Shown here: one piece after another, positions 1-11,767 of the stretch | Layout: every line of letters begins with the position of its first letter | Position numbering within the stretch: the first letter of the stretch is position 1 | Origin: Pseudopyrenochaeta lycopersici | Lineage: Eukaryota; Ascomycota; Dothideomycetes; Pleosporales; Pseudopyrenochaetaceae | NCBI GenBank assembly: GCA_003313425.1 | Contig: NHZP01000010.1 | Coordinates: 124,001 to 188,000 of the forward strand | Length of the DNA stretch: 64,000 nucleotides | Direction: 5' to 3' | Notes under the pieces: model-generated | Databases searched by the model: none | Told to the model about the DNA's origin: nothing | The model's input: only the letters and a program-made list of their open reading frames with translations | Made by a program: the position numbers and the translations under genes

Positions 1-1653
1 TGCACTAGCTACTTTGCAAAATCTCAGTTTGAAGTGAATTATCGTGGTGTGTGGTGCATGGTGCATGATGGATGGTGCATGATGTTGAGATCTCTCGCAT
101 CTCCAAGTTTTATCACCAAATTTCGCTGACAAAGGAAACCCATCATCACCTGATTGCCCAGGTACCCTGTGCAACGGCACACTATATCTTAACATTAGTA
201 ATATTAAATACTCTATAAACTTAGACATAGCTTCTTATACTAATTTTAAAGTACTTACTAACTTTTTAGACTAAAACGTTCTATAATTCTATAGATATAG
301 TTATTAGAATTTAATGCATGTTTTAGTTAGAGTAGATAATTATTAATTATATTCTATCTATTCCTTTCTTCTATAGCTTCTCTACTTCTAAAGGTTCTGT
401 AGATTACAATAGTTATTAGTCTTACTATTTATTAGTCTTTCCATATAGTTAATAATTTAACATACCTCTTTAGCTTAGAGTAATCTTCTAAGCTAATATA
501 AGCTTATATCTTATATAATTATTAGATCTTCTATTTAAGTCTCTATATCTTTAAGTTTTAACTCTTTTACTAAGGCTAGTTTTTTATTTACTAGTCCTAA
601 TTAATTAAGAGAGTTCTCTTATTTATTTAAGGGCAGCGCTTTAGTAAGTCTATCTACTATTATATATAAGAACTTTATATATTTAACTTAACGTCGCGCG
701 TACTAACCTCATGCATTACGTACGGACAATATAGATAATTTAGCTTATTATAGAAGAGATTATAAGACTTTAAACTAAACTTTAATATATAGATATCTAT
801 AACTACTAGCTATAATAGGAAGTATTACTTAGACAAATTTAAGCTGCCGCGCGCCATCACATGACAACAGAAGCTTTAGGCACTAAGGCCAAAGCTCTGC
901 ACCCCCTATATAAGAACTCTCCTTGACCGTACGTAGAAGCACAGAGAATAGTTACCACGAATACAGATACCTACCATACACACGATAGCTTACCGCACGC
1001 TGCAGCTGCAGAGGAAGTTCCACCCATAATAATAAAGCAAAAAATTTTAATTAAAAATTTAGGAAATATGGTAGAGTAATCTTTAATATTCTAAGCTTAT
1101 TTTTTTTTAATATAGTTTTAAAGTAGTTTAGTTTCTTTACTAGCTATAATAGATTATTTCTTTTATAAGATAACTTTAGTAAGTACTTTTAAATAAACTT
1201 AAACTTATACTTTTATAACTTTAGCTTTAACCTAACTTAGAGTTTATATAACCTAACTAAACTTTATACTCTTAGTCTATATAACTTAACCCTAACTCTT
1301 ACCTACTTATCTATGACTTTATACCTAACCTATACCTATAATAGGGTACCCTGAACTTATTTGCTACTCTAACCGTAATAGCCTACGAGGATAGGGTGCG
1401 GCGCTCGCTTGTAGGACACGTTACTTTATATTTTAACTACTTAATTAGATCTTTAACAGATAGATGCACTTCGTCTACATTATGATTTTCTGTTTAGCAA
1501 GCTGAAACCACGCACTATTCAGAGACGGATTGATATAGTTTGTGGATGAAATTATCATACACAAACTACAAACAACGAGTATTTAGGTTCCAAGTAAGTA
1601 TAATATTATTTACTCGTTTTATATGTATTATCATCTAATTCCTTTTTCACCTC
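1..1653. repeat. TA-rich, RIP-like degraded repeat DNA
   Basis: Most of this stretch is extremely TA-rich, is dominated by TA/AT steps and has very little CpA or CpG. That is the pattern left by repeat-induced point mutation. A normal-composition patch at about 840-1020 holds a TATA-like CTATATAAG (about 906-914) and could be the promoter part of an old LTR, though no paired LTR is visible here. Near 51-85 there is a short imperfect tandem repeat of GGTGCATGATG-like units. No coding potential was found. The repeat family cannot be named from the sequence. Confidence 0.6.
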
Positions 1654-4600
1654 CTACCTTAACCTTTTCTTGCCTCTACTAAATAATCTACCTAACAGGC
1701 CATCCCGCATATAAACCCACGAGCAAATATATACAAAGACGAAATTGAACAGAACATAAGCGCAAAAGATCCAGAAGTCTTTCCAAAAGTTCTTCTCGAA
1801 AATGTGTAAGCTAACACCCTGTGTAAAAACCAAAGTTAGCAAATATGCATTGGTACGTTGAGCTGTTGAGATTGCTCATTGATTTGTACTTACGAACTGG
1901 TCTCCATCCTTGAACTGGCAGTATCCGCAAAACCCATCAGCTAACGTCTGTACGTAACCCCCAACCTGCGCCACATATGGCCCAAGGTAATCCTCGCAAA
2001 GCAACCCGGGCGGTGGCTGAAGAACCGCCAGTTCATCCCTCGCGCATATGACTGGCACTTTATGAATTACCAAACCGAGCAAGGCTTCGAGTAAGTAAGT
2101 AAACGGAGTAATATAATACATCCATTTCAAGAAATTCGGGAGAGCGGCGAACGGCACCGCGATGCCACAAAAAGAAATGACAAACATGAAGAACAGCGGA
2201 ATGAAGAATGATGCAAGCGTAACCGATGGTGAGAATGCGGCGATACCTAATCCAAGCCCGAGGTAGAAGAGCTCAAACATGATGATGAGTATCCAAATCT
2301 TGAATGGAATCAGATTGCCTCTTGGGAACCCTATTCCAAAGTACCAGCACGCCCAGTACAACGTTCCGCCAATAATGCGATAGGGTATCTCGGAGAGAAT
2401 AGCGCCCGACACGAAAGCAAACCAGGTGTACATTTTCGCTTTTGCCTCTCGTGAGGTATAGATATTTCTCGCCTCGAGGAATCTCGGTTGGAGCTGCTGG
2501 ATAAGTGGCGGCGCAATAATTAACGTCATGAAGATCGCGAAAAGCCGGGATTGCATGTCCAGTTGCGAATTCCCTATCATCCAGAAACTAAAAGTACTGA
2601 AGAGACCGACAAATATGTGTAAGATGAATATACCCACGACGTAGTCGCGGCTTCGCCAGATGGAGCTGAAGGAACGGTAAACTACAATGCTGATTTGGAA
2701 GCGAATAGGCGTGGCGTATTTTCCCGAGACTTCTTCAGCCGGGGAATTTGCTGTGAGGGAGCCATTTGAGCGAGTCATTTCCTGGATCTCTTGAGTGAGG
2801 GCTGCGTATGCTTTTGACTGCCTCCATATTTCAGCCCAGTCTCTGTCTTCCTGACCGGGTTTCCCCGCGCCTATCGCTTCAAGCATGTACTCAGCAGGAT
2901 TCGCCTTTGCTGGGCACTTTGGAGCACCATGGCTCTCGAGATAGTCCAAAAGAGTCCGGCTGCCGGCTCCAAGCTCGCCAAAGTACACTGTGTGACCGCC
3001 TCGCTTGAGGAGGAGTAGCATATCGAAGTACTCAAAGAGCACGGCGGATGGTTGATGGATTGTGCATAAGATGGCTTGTCCCGAATCCGCTAATTTTCGT
3101 AGCAGTCGCAGGATATTAGCAGCAGCGATGGAGTCAAGTCCAGACGTGGGCTCGTCCAGGAAAATCAGCAGTTGCGGTTTGCTTGCGAGCTCGACTGCAA
3201 TCGTCACTCTCTTGCGCTGTTCCTGATTGAGGCCTGCACCGGGTGTGCCAATGACTGCTCCAGCAATCTCGCGCATTTCAAGGAGGTCGATGATTTCTTC
3301 GCAGTACTGGTATTTCTCCTGAAGCGGTACATTGTGCGGCTGACGAAGCCTTGCTGAAAACCGTAGAGCCTCCCGCACTGTCTGCGTTGGCTCGTGGATA
3401 TCCATTTGCTCGGCGAATCCGGCTGAACGCTGGAACGAGCTTGGAAGAGGACACCCGTTCACTCTGAAATCACCTGTTACCACGCCAAAACCAAGTCTTT
3501 GGGCAAGTGCATTCAGAAGCGTAGTCTTTCCAGCACCTGAGGATCCCATGAGCGCGGTAAGCTTGCCGGGTTTGACGTAGCCTTCTACGCCGTGGAGGAG
3601 TTGTTTAGTTTCGCCCTTGTATGGAATCACGTAATCGACGTTTTGCCAGGTAAATACTGACTGTGAAGTCAGCGTTTGTTTGGAATATTCTTCCTTTTCT
3701 GAGGATCCTTTAATGTACTGGTCTTCGTAGTCTTCCTCTTCATAGTACTCTTGTTCAAATGAATCGTAATCTTCCTCGTTATCGCGCACCGATTTCCGTT
3801 TTAGATTTGGAGCCTGGTCTCTTTTGAAGATGGTCGTTGATCCTTTGCTACTACTCGACTTCAATATTTCCATGCCAAAAGCAGTCACAACGACAAAGAA
3901 GAGGAAGAATGCCATGATGATAGCAAAGTTCCGCCAAAGATGAGATTTCCGAAACTGGAAAGATACTTCCAAGTAGTCTCTGCCACTGACTGACGCTGAT
4001 CCCGGTTTGCTCCCCTGTATCGTGCAGGACTGAAATTCTATCTGGGCGTCTGGTGTTGGGGGTATGAGATTCGGAGCGACGCACTTGATGTCCAGACCAT
4101 CAAATTCATTCACCATGAGTGACTCGAAACAATACTGGATTGGGTTAAGCCAACGCACCCACGCGAGCCATTTTTTCATTTTCTTGGGCGGGATGATGTA
4201 GTCAGTGTATACGACAAGAGCTTGCATAGCTATGCCAGTGAATCTTGTCGCGCCATCTAGCGAACCGACGATTGCACCAATGGCACGGAAGGCGGCGTAG
4301 ACGGTCAGTGTGAGTAGATAGAGAAATAAATTGGCGATGAGAAATCTTGTCGCGGTTCGTTGCAATCCAGACATGAAGTAGACGATGAGGTTGAATATCG
4401 TCACTTGGATGAAGAGAACAGGTATGTCGAGGAGCGTTTGAGCAATGGCAAAGGCTGCGGGTCGGTAGAATGAGAAGCTTTTGTGCTTCATTAAAACGGG
4501 ACGTGCTTCAAAGGCGGCTATGCTAGAATATTAGTTCCATCAACCCATGATAATAGAGGATCAAAGCCTTACGAGTCAACTCAGCTAGAGCAAGGAGCGC

Positions 4601-6568
4601 GTTGAAGAGGAGCATGAAGAAAAGCACTCCTCCACGTAGGAATATACCATCAGAAGTTTGAGGCATGTCGAAGAAGAGTAAACCGACGATGATGGCTTCG
4701 AATAGGACTCCACCCCATTTTCCAGCTTCAACGATAGTCAGAAAATAGTAACCGAGATGTTTTGTACTTTGATACATACCAAATGTTTGTGGATCCCCTT
4801 TCAGAACCAAGAACTGGCGATGGGTCAGGACAAGGACCTGTTTCCAGAAAGACAAAGCATAGTTCTTGGTTTGTGTAGCACTTGTTTGCGCATCTCTCCG
4901 CTTCTCCATCATATTGTACAGCCTGCTTTCAAAGCGCAAGACATCCTCCTGGTTCCTATAACGTTGTTCGCTTGTTCGGAAAACCTCGGTAAATTGTCGA
5001 GATGTACGAGGTATCCTGTCTTCGAAACCGGGGCGGACCTGGCGCATGTACTCGCTCGTCACCGAAGTCAGAAAATCTGCGCTGGTCCATCGGTGAAGCT
5101 TTTCGAAGCCCAGTTGTTCAAAGTAGGGCACGGCGGCTTCAGTAGGACCGAAATAACAACACTCTCCACCATCAATAAGCAGGACCTTGTCGAAACAGTC
5201 CCACATCGCCTCACTTGCTTGGTAGAGCGCCACTGCAGTTGAAGTATGTGCCATGTTCGCTACCGAACGTAAAACTCGGACATATTCCAAAGCGGCTTTG
5301 GAATCTAGGCCGCGAGTTGGATCATCCCAGCATTGAATCGAAGCTTTTGAGATCAAGGCCTCGGCAATGGACACACGCTTCTTCTCTCCGCCTGAGACAC
5401 CTCTCTTGAACTCGTTTCCCACGATAGTGTCGACTGTGTGTTCAATCCAGAACGCTTTCGTCGCAACCTGGAAAAACTCGTTGATATAATCCTCCCTCGA
5501 TTCGCCGTGCTTGCGGGAATGCGACCCGGGTGTCCGGGTTTTAAGAGCAAACTTCAACGTATCTTTGACTTTGAGTGTGGCATATTGCAAATCTGCCTCT
5601 GGATTATATAATATTTCGCTGCGATACTTTGCTTTCATGGTGGCTGCGCTCTCTCCGCCGTATGTCACTCTTCCCTCGACCTTCTCGAATCCGTCCCATT
5701 GGTTTCCGATTGCTTTGAGAAAAGTTGAGACGCCCGCCCCCGGCCTACCGAGGACAAGCAGCATCTCTCCAGGTTGAATACACCCTGTGAACTTATTCAA
5801 AATCGTTCGGATGGATACATTCTCTTCGGCATCTCTACTTCGTAAGAGGTTGAGTAAAAGTCGAGGCCCGTCGAAGAAGATATCGCCAACGGTAGGCTGT
5901 ATCGAAGTTCCCAACGCTTGGCCTTTAACAGTCAGATTTTTGAATATCACGCCAAGATGTCTCGTTTTTTCGTCTTCTGACTGCTTCTGTCTAACGCGAC
6001 CGAAAACTTTCTTCATCAAATTATCAACATCTTTTAGTTCGACATAGTTCCGAGGAGTAGAGCTTTGTTCCGTTGGAGTAGAGTGGGTGGTGAAGCTGTA
6101 TTGCCTGATTGATTGAACCCGAGACAATCGAGACAAGAATCTGCTTTTAGACCTCTGGTTAGAAATGGGCAAGCCCTGGCTAGAAATTGCATATGGCATA
6201 AGAGGTATGGTGTCGGTTTCGCTTGTAGACAGCCTAGAGGCGATAGAGGATGGCATGGAGAATGGTCTTGTTGGTCTCCTTGAAGCAGGGCCTGCCCGCT
6301 CGAATTGTGGATTGAATGTGTACGTTCGTCTCGTTTGTTCGTTATTAGAAGTCTCCTCACATTCCGGTATTGAGCCAGCTTTCCAATCAGAAGTTAGAGG
6401 AGAGCTTGTCTCTCGTGGTGCGCGAGCTTGGGGGGTATCATTATCTACCGTAATCGGAGGATCGCTTGTGTGAGAAAGACCGAAGCCTGGATTATTGACG
6501 GTGTTGCCGCGAAGAGTATCCATTGCTGGCAACTCTGGTATTTCTGCTGTTGCTCTACGCTCCTCCAT
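1654..6568 (-). CDS. PDR-type ABC-G full-size transporter
   Basis: This is a full-size pleiotropic-drug-resistance ABC-G pump of about 1594 aa, in the usual range for the family, expected in the plasma membrane exporting hydrophobic compounds. Proposed exons are 6568-4573, 4517-1894 and 1818-1654. Acceptors were chosen to keep frame and to restore the family segment ELTPAFEARPVL at the first junction and DQF-GVSLHIF at the second. The domain order is NBD-TMD-NBD-TMD. The N-terminal NBD has a degenerate Walker A, GRPGAGVSTFLK (about 274-285, no Lys), and signature VSGGEKKR. The C-terminal NBD has canonical GSSGAGKT (about 990) and a degenerate signature LNQEQRKR, followed by LDEPTSGLD. This complementary asymmetry is normal for PDR pumps. 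An acidic stretch rich in E, D and Y precedes NBD2. Its place at the edge of the terpenoid genes suggests product export or self-protection, which is inference. Confidence 0.93.
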
Positions 6569-7695
6569 AAGTTGTGAAGCCTCGGCGAAGTGGCCAGCCT
6601 GAATACCGCAATTACACGTTTGCAGAACAGCTAGCTCCGTCTCGACGAATACAAAATAATGGTGATGATATGATGAAGCAAAGAACGAGGGTACGCAAAG
6701 TCAAGGTCAGTTGATCTTCTCCATAATGTTAGAAGCATCTCTCGTTTCTAGTATGCATGGTCTGCATTACCTTCCTCTCGCAATCAATACCCCATATATA
6801 CGCTAGCATTCTTCCAACTCGAAACTAATACGCTCTTCATACACACATCTCCAAAATCTAAACTATTCCTGTATGCGAAGAAACCAGGGTTTCTCGGATG
6901 CACCTTTTCAAAGGTACGCCGGTCTCAAGACTCACCAGGATAGTTCGGCGAAGGAATATTGTTTCTTGAAACTGGTATTGGTCTGTACATGAGTTCCGGG
7001 AATTCTTTGAGAACGAGAGCGTTTTGTGTCGCGTTTTGTCGGCGCTCTTGGTTGCCGCGTTTCAGGTCTGTGTAACATGAAAGCGGCCGGATTGTTCTTC
7101 CGCCCAATAGAAAGGCTTAAGATTGACGGACCCGCTCAAATTAATTCCTACATACTCCCCATTCGTATACATCTCCGTGGCTCATGGTGTGGAGTGCTCT
7201 ACGCGAGCTGAATAGCGGCATCAGTGTATGGCTTACCGAAACGCTCTCTGCACGATGACGTACACGCCCACCAAGGTACGACGGAATCCCACAAACACCA
7301 GCGACGCTTAAGTATTCACTAAGATAAGAAAAATATTGACTAGGATCTTGATAAGGTAGATGTTTGTGGATTCCTTCCCTCGTTTGCTAGAGCTTAAGAG
7401 ATAGAAACACAAATACTCACTACAATTCAGGGGTACGATAGATCAATCACGGTTTTGCAATTTTGTAACTATAGAAAAAACCTCGTAATTCAAATTTAGA
7501 ATGTTGTCTCCATGATCATTATCAGGGTCACTGGAACAGAAGGCAAGTAAGTCTAAGTGGTAAGAGGTGAGAGCTGTAAAGGCTCCACAGGCTATGACGA
7601 AGATAGTACCTATAATTTCCGACTACATGAAACACTGCATACGCACCATCTACAAGCTAACCCAAGACACCACCCTGTAACAAAATCCCAAGACA
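6569..7695. other. intergenic, promoter side of the ABC-G gene
   Basis: This separates two minus-strand genes and should hold the ABC-G promoter and the 3' end of the membrane-protein gene. Only short ORFs of no recognisable family are present. A TATATA element lies near 6795. Nothing else could be supported. Confidence 0.5.
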
Positions 7696-8472
7696 CTACT
7701 CTGTCTTCGTCTCAATGGCCTTCACAGTGTAAAAAATGTTGACAACACTCTGGATCCCAAATATCACAGCCGTAAGCCAAAACGTCAACGCCCCATTCCA
7801 AGCCAACGGCCCAGTTCTTGCGCAATGCATCGCAATGCCCGAGCTCAATAAAATCGGTGATAGGAAGTTGACCCACGCAACGAGTGGAGGAAAAAGTGGC
7901 TTATCCCTCTCATCCATGTAGACTGCCATGCCAAACGCCCAATTCTGCACAATAAATGGCGAGAAGGGCATGAATGTCATCATCCAGCTCAAATCATTCA
8001 ACGCCTGGGTGATTTCTGGTGGTCTCTCAAGTCGATACGCGGTTGTTGCGAAGAAGATTGCTGGGACAGAAAAAGTTATGCAAGCCCACGCCCCAGAAAC
8101 CTCTTGTGCAGCAATCAAGCTATGGCCGATACCAGGGATTCGCTTCATCTGTGTTGACATGGCTGCAGTAAAGGAGCCGTAGAAGGCACCTGACAGCACG
8201 AAGAAGGCTGCACCCACTTTATAGCCAATGTCATGATCGCGGTAATGTTGGACGGTTTGTTCGGCGGTGAGGGAGGGTGCTGCTGGAGGGAAATTGCCAG
8301 ATGCAATAAAAAAGATGAAGGAGAAGGCCGTGTATATGAGACCACTGTAAGCGCAAGCACGTTCTATTGCTTTATTCCACTTTTCGGTTTGGCTCTGTGG
8401 TGGTGCCGTAAGTGATTCATCGCTACCAGAGGTAGCGGACTCGTGGGTAAGGGCGCGCTTATTGAACAGCAT
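7696..8472 (-). CDS. six-helix integral membrane protein, unnamed family
   Basis: This is an intronless 258-aa protein with about six hydrophobic segments (roughly 40-60, 82-108, 126-148, 160-186, 194-220 and 228-252). A hydrophilic N-terminus carries two acidic/Ser patches. Conserved-looking loops include PSLTAEQTVQHYRDH after helix 1, MKRIPGIG after helix 2, MPFSPFIVQNW in helix 4 and TGPLAWNGALTFW before helix 6. From memory this layout matches uncharacterised actinobacterial membrane proteins often found near steroid or terpenoid catabolic genes. I cannot give a function. It is divergent from the adjacent P450 across 451 bp, which supports co-regulation with the terpenoid genes. It could be a transporter accessory or a small-molecule binding membrane protein. 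Confidence 0.8.
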   Translation of the reverse strand: MLFNKRALTHESATSGSDESLTAPPQSQTEKWNKAIERACAYSGLIYTAFSFIFFIASGNFPPAAPSLTAEQTVQHYRDHDIGYKVGAAFFVLSGAFYGSFTAAMSTQMKRIPGIGHSLIAAQEVSGAWACITFSVPAIFFATTAYRLERPPEITQALNDLSWMMTFMPFSPFIVQNWAFGMAVYMDERDKPLFPPLVAWVNFLSPILLSSGIAMHCARTGPLAWNGALTFWLTAVIFGIQSVVNIFYTVKAIETKTE

Positions 8473-8923
8473 CTTGAAAAGATTTGTGATTGAGAAGTGC
8501 AGAATGAGTAGAATGATGACTTCAAAATGATTACAGCTTGTAGACTTATAGAATAATTATCATGTGGCTGATTCTACTTGGCTGCACTAAAGTGTTTGGA
8601 CTTGTTCTTGGACATGTTTGTGTATTTACTTGAGTGTGATTCAGATATAGAAACGTGTGCCGTTTACTCCAAGAATTGTTTTGGTATCGCGATACCTTGT
8701 TCAACTTGACGCAAGACACGTTCTTGCAGCGGAAGTTTTGCATCCGGAGTTGGGTTCTACAAGTAGAACTGCTGAAACTTCTGAAACGAAACAGCTCAAT
8801 CGGACCCGCAATGACCATACTCTGTTCACGTGTTGCTCAAACTTTCGTGTTATTATTATGGTCAACGTTCCTTTGGTAATCTCCAAAATAATCAGCAGGC
8901 ACAATCGACAGACTTCTACCATA
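8473..8923. promoter_or_regulatory. divergent promoter, membrane protein / P450
   Basis: This 451-bp gap lies between two divergent start codons. It contains CGG-type triplets, for example ATCCGGAG near 8741 and GCGGAAG near 8729, which are possible Zn2Cys6 half-sites. None forms a clear inverted pair. Assignment as a shared promoter rests on gene geometry only. Confidence 0.5.
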
Positions 8924-10908
8924 ATGGATGTGCAAACTTGTGCTGCTCTTTCTATTGCTGAGCTAGTTGCCTTGAAAGCAATGCATGGCATACCATTCAC
9001 GTTCGATGCCATCTACGTTTTCATCCCCTTTTTCATCTTCCAATATCTTTCTCTAAAATTTTACCATGTATTTCTCTATCCACTCTTTATTTCTCCGTTG
9101 CGCAAGCTTCCTGGCCCAAAGAACCACCACTTTCTCATTGGACATGCGCTTAATCAGTTTCGCGCCAACGGACCCTACGAACTCTATCTTTCGTGGAGCA
9201 AAACTTGGCCGGACGCTTCTTTCATTCGTTATATGTCTTTTGGAAATACCGAGACTCTGCTGGTAAACAGTATCAGAGCCCACCAGGAAGTCTTGCAGAC
9301 GAAATGTTACTCATTTGTCAAACCACAGTTCTTCGCGAGAATCGTGGGTGAGGTAACAGGTATGGGACTCGTATTCGCCGAGGGCGATGAACACAAGAGA
9401 CAGAGGAAGCTATTGAACGGTAATACTTATCGTAACCGCAATTTGTGTGATGCAGCTTATCTGATTCAATAGGTATATTCTCAACGCCAAATATGAAGAA
9501 ACTTGTACCAGTTGTACAGGGCCATACAAAGCACTTGGTCAAAACTATTGAGCAGCATATCAATTGCGATGACACCGCTGTGCTCGAGGGTAATTTTCCA
9601 ACTTATAAATCACGCTTTAAAACAGAAATTAGCTAATTATACAAAGTCTTATCGCTTTTCTCCAAAGCAACGCTCGACATAATTGGCGTAATTACCTTGG
9701 GCAAGGAACTCGATGACCTAAATACAAAACCTTCATTTCATGAGTGCTACGATCGAATTTTCAACCAGTCCCCATTGGGCACTTTGCTGACTGCCATCAA
9801 TACTTACATTCCTCTGCGGAGGTGGCTTCCCCTTGATGCAAATCGATCGTTCGTAAGAGCGAATGACGAAGTCAAACGTATGCTACGCGAACAGATTCGG
9901 CTGCGCCAGAAGGAAATGAGTGCAAGCAAATCAGCACTAGAAAATTCGGCCTTGAAGATTAGTCGCGATGTACTCACGTATCTACTTGAAGCGCCACCTT
10001 CGAAGCAAGAGCAATGGACTGAAGAAGAGTTATTGGGTTATGTTAGTGTTCCCACACTTTGACTTGCTAGTGGATTTCGCTAATGTGTTTGTAGCTTCTC
10101 AACTTCATGTCCGCAGGTATAAATATGTCATGCTGACTTACTGTTTCCGTGCGAAGTTAATTGTTGTCAGGACATGAAACCTCTGCGACTACTCTGACAT
10201 GGGCAGTCCATGTCCTATCCACACATCCAAACGTGCAACAAAAACTGCGCAGCGAAATACAAACTCTACCGAAGCACTCAAGCCCTGACTATTCGGAAAT
10301 CGAGAATCTCCGTTACCTCAACAACTTCTGTCGAGAAGTTCTCAGAGTATATGCTCCGGGTATGTTTTGTCCATAATTACTCACAGCTTATCAAAAGCAA
10401 TGGCTAACATATTTCATGCGCAGCCGTCATGATCTGGCGACAAGCTGCTCAAACAGTTACCATAGAAGGAACCGTAATCCCCGCTGGTACGAATGTCATC
10501 ATATCTCCGCAGGTCCCCCAATTCCATCCACATATCTGGGGAGAATCTGCCACGAGCTTTGACCCCGATCGTTGGAACGCGCTTCCCACTCAAGCATCAT
10601 CTCCCTACGCAGTACAGGCATTCAGTGGCGGGCCTCGGGTATGTATCGGGAAAGGCCTTGCGATGCTTGAGTTCAAGGCAGTCATCATCGAACTAGTGCG
10701 CAGGTTCGAGCTCGAAGCTGTTGAGTCGAAATTGGTATTGGAAAATTATTTGACTTTGAGACCGAGAGGTGGGCTACGTATTGGATTTAAAAAGATTGCT
10801 GATGGGAAGTGTGAACAAGAACGTAAGGACAGTAGGAAGAGCTTGAGCGATATGAATATGATTGGGAAATTAGGGCATAACCGGAAATCTTCGGCCTGGC
10901 TGGGCTAG
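8924..10908 (+). CDS. cytochrome P450 monooxygenase (cluster oxidase 1)
   Basis: This is an ER-anchored P450 of about 567 aa with six exons: 8924-9419, 9473-9589, 9647-10041, 10095-10116, 10171-10359 and 10424-10908. All introns are 53-64 bp, GT-AG and frame-consistent. Exon 4 is only 22 nt, and with exon 5 it restores the I-helix oxygen-binding motif SAGHETSATT (about 342-351). A hydrophobic N-terminal anchor (about 25-50) is followed by a PGP-type hinge (LRKLPGPKN). ExxR is EVLR (E399, R402), and the heme loop FSGGPRVCIGKG places the Cys ligand at about 480. The start was taken at MDVQTC, the first Met ahead of the anchor. Its neighbour 860 bp downstream is the terpene synthase, so hydroxylation of a sesquiterpene is the likely role. 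Substrate and CYP family cannot be read from the sequence. Confidence 0.93.
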
Positions 10909-11273
10909 GTGCATAGTTCCTTTACGTAGTCTGTCCAAAGTAAATCTTCTAGAATATACCTTAAATGCAGTTGGAGTCGAATCCCATTATCTACATCGTT
11001 CATCTGAGCCTTTCTTAAAAGAAGAGGTTTCTAACTAAGGCCCCAGGAGGAAATTTACCATCAGCCTAACAATGGCGAGTCATTACTGCCCTATAGCAAA
11101 CAAACCATGACTAGAACCTACCCAGAAACCAAGTAGCCGACTCACACCTTCACTGAATTCGGCCCTTTTTGCTAGTTTCGCGCTTTGAGCGCTAGCCTGC
11201 TACACATCAGCTACGAAACATGTGTTTACCGTCTGATGTATCACCGCGGTAGCGCCCTCAGGGCAGTCTCTTG

Positions 11274-11298
11274 TAAACCCTATAATTTGTAGGGTTTA
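11274..11298. repeat. 9-bp inverted repeat, telomere-like word
   Basis: TAAACCCTA (11274-11282) and TAGGGTTTA (11290-11298) form perfect 9-bp arms around a 7-bp loop. The arms resemble the TTAGGG telomere repeat, but only one copy per arm is present. A small hairpin GCCCTNAGGGC lies about 20 bp upstream. It may be part of an old MITE. Confidence 0.4.
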
Positions 11299-11461
11299 AC
11301 AATCCCTGCTACATGTTACACAAGAGCGCGGTTCCATCTCTGCGGGATACATTGACCCGGGTAGATCTAGTGGGTCTGCGTCAGTTTTCCGCATCAGAAA
11401 GGGGGATATCTCCAAATGCGGTCAAAGAAGCTTGCGAGGAGAATATTTCCGATTGTAGTTA

Positions 11462-11492
11462 TTCGGATCGAAATTACGTACCGGTATCCGAA
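11462..11492. promoter_or_regulatory. candidate Zn2Cys6 operator, TTCGGAT-N17-ATCCGAA
   Basis: Perfect 7-bp inverted arms, TTCGGAT (11462-11468) and ATCCGAA (11486-11492), contain CGG and CCG triplets. A second CGG-N4-CCG pair follows at 11502-11511. Both lie about 260-300 bp before the terpene synthase start. Binding by a binuclear zinc-cluster regulator such as the one at 23006-24722 is inference. Confidence 0.35.
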
Positions 11493-11767
11493 GAACCTAT
11501 TCGGCGACCCGATCAGTTTTAAAGGAGCGTTACTACGACTTGATTGAAACATGCGAAGTGACCTATTACCAACATGTGAATCTTTTGTTTCATCTTCCGC
11601 AATGGAGATCTTCGCTATCACATGTGAAATGTGAAAAGAAGAATTTAAATGATCACCGAGTTCTTTGCCAAATCTTCAGCTGGTTCTCAAGTCACTCCAC
11701 TGTAACTACTAATTGTTTGCTTTGTCTTATTCTTATTTGGAAATCCCATTCTCAAACTGCCGTCATC

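Larger units (their letters stand above)
10909..11767. other. intergenic upstream of the terpene synthase
   Basis: This holds the P450 3' region and the terpene synthase promoter, with two inverted repeats listed separately. The reading frame of the terpene synthase extends upstream to about 11540, but that extension (about 76 codons) has no family resemblance and is treated as 5' leader. Confidence 0.5.

Noticed and set aside
11540..11767. Upstream in-frame extension of the terpene synthase
   Set aside because: The extra 76 codons have no Tri5-family resemblance. The 360-aa version from 11768 has the normal length.
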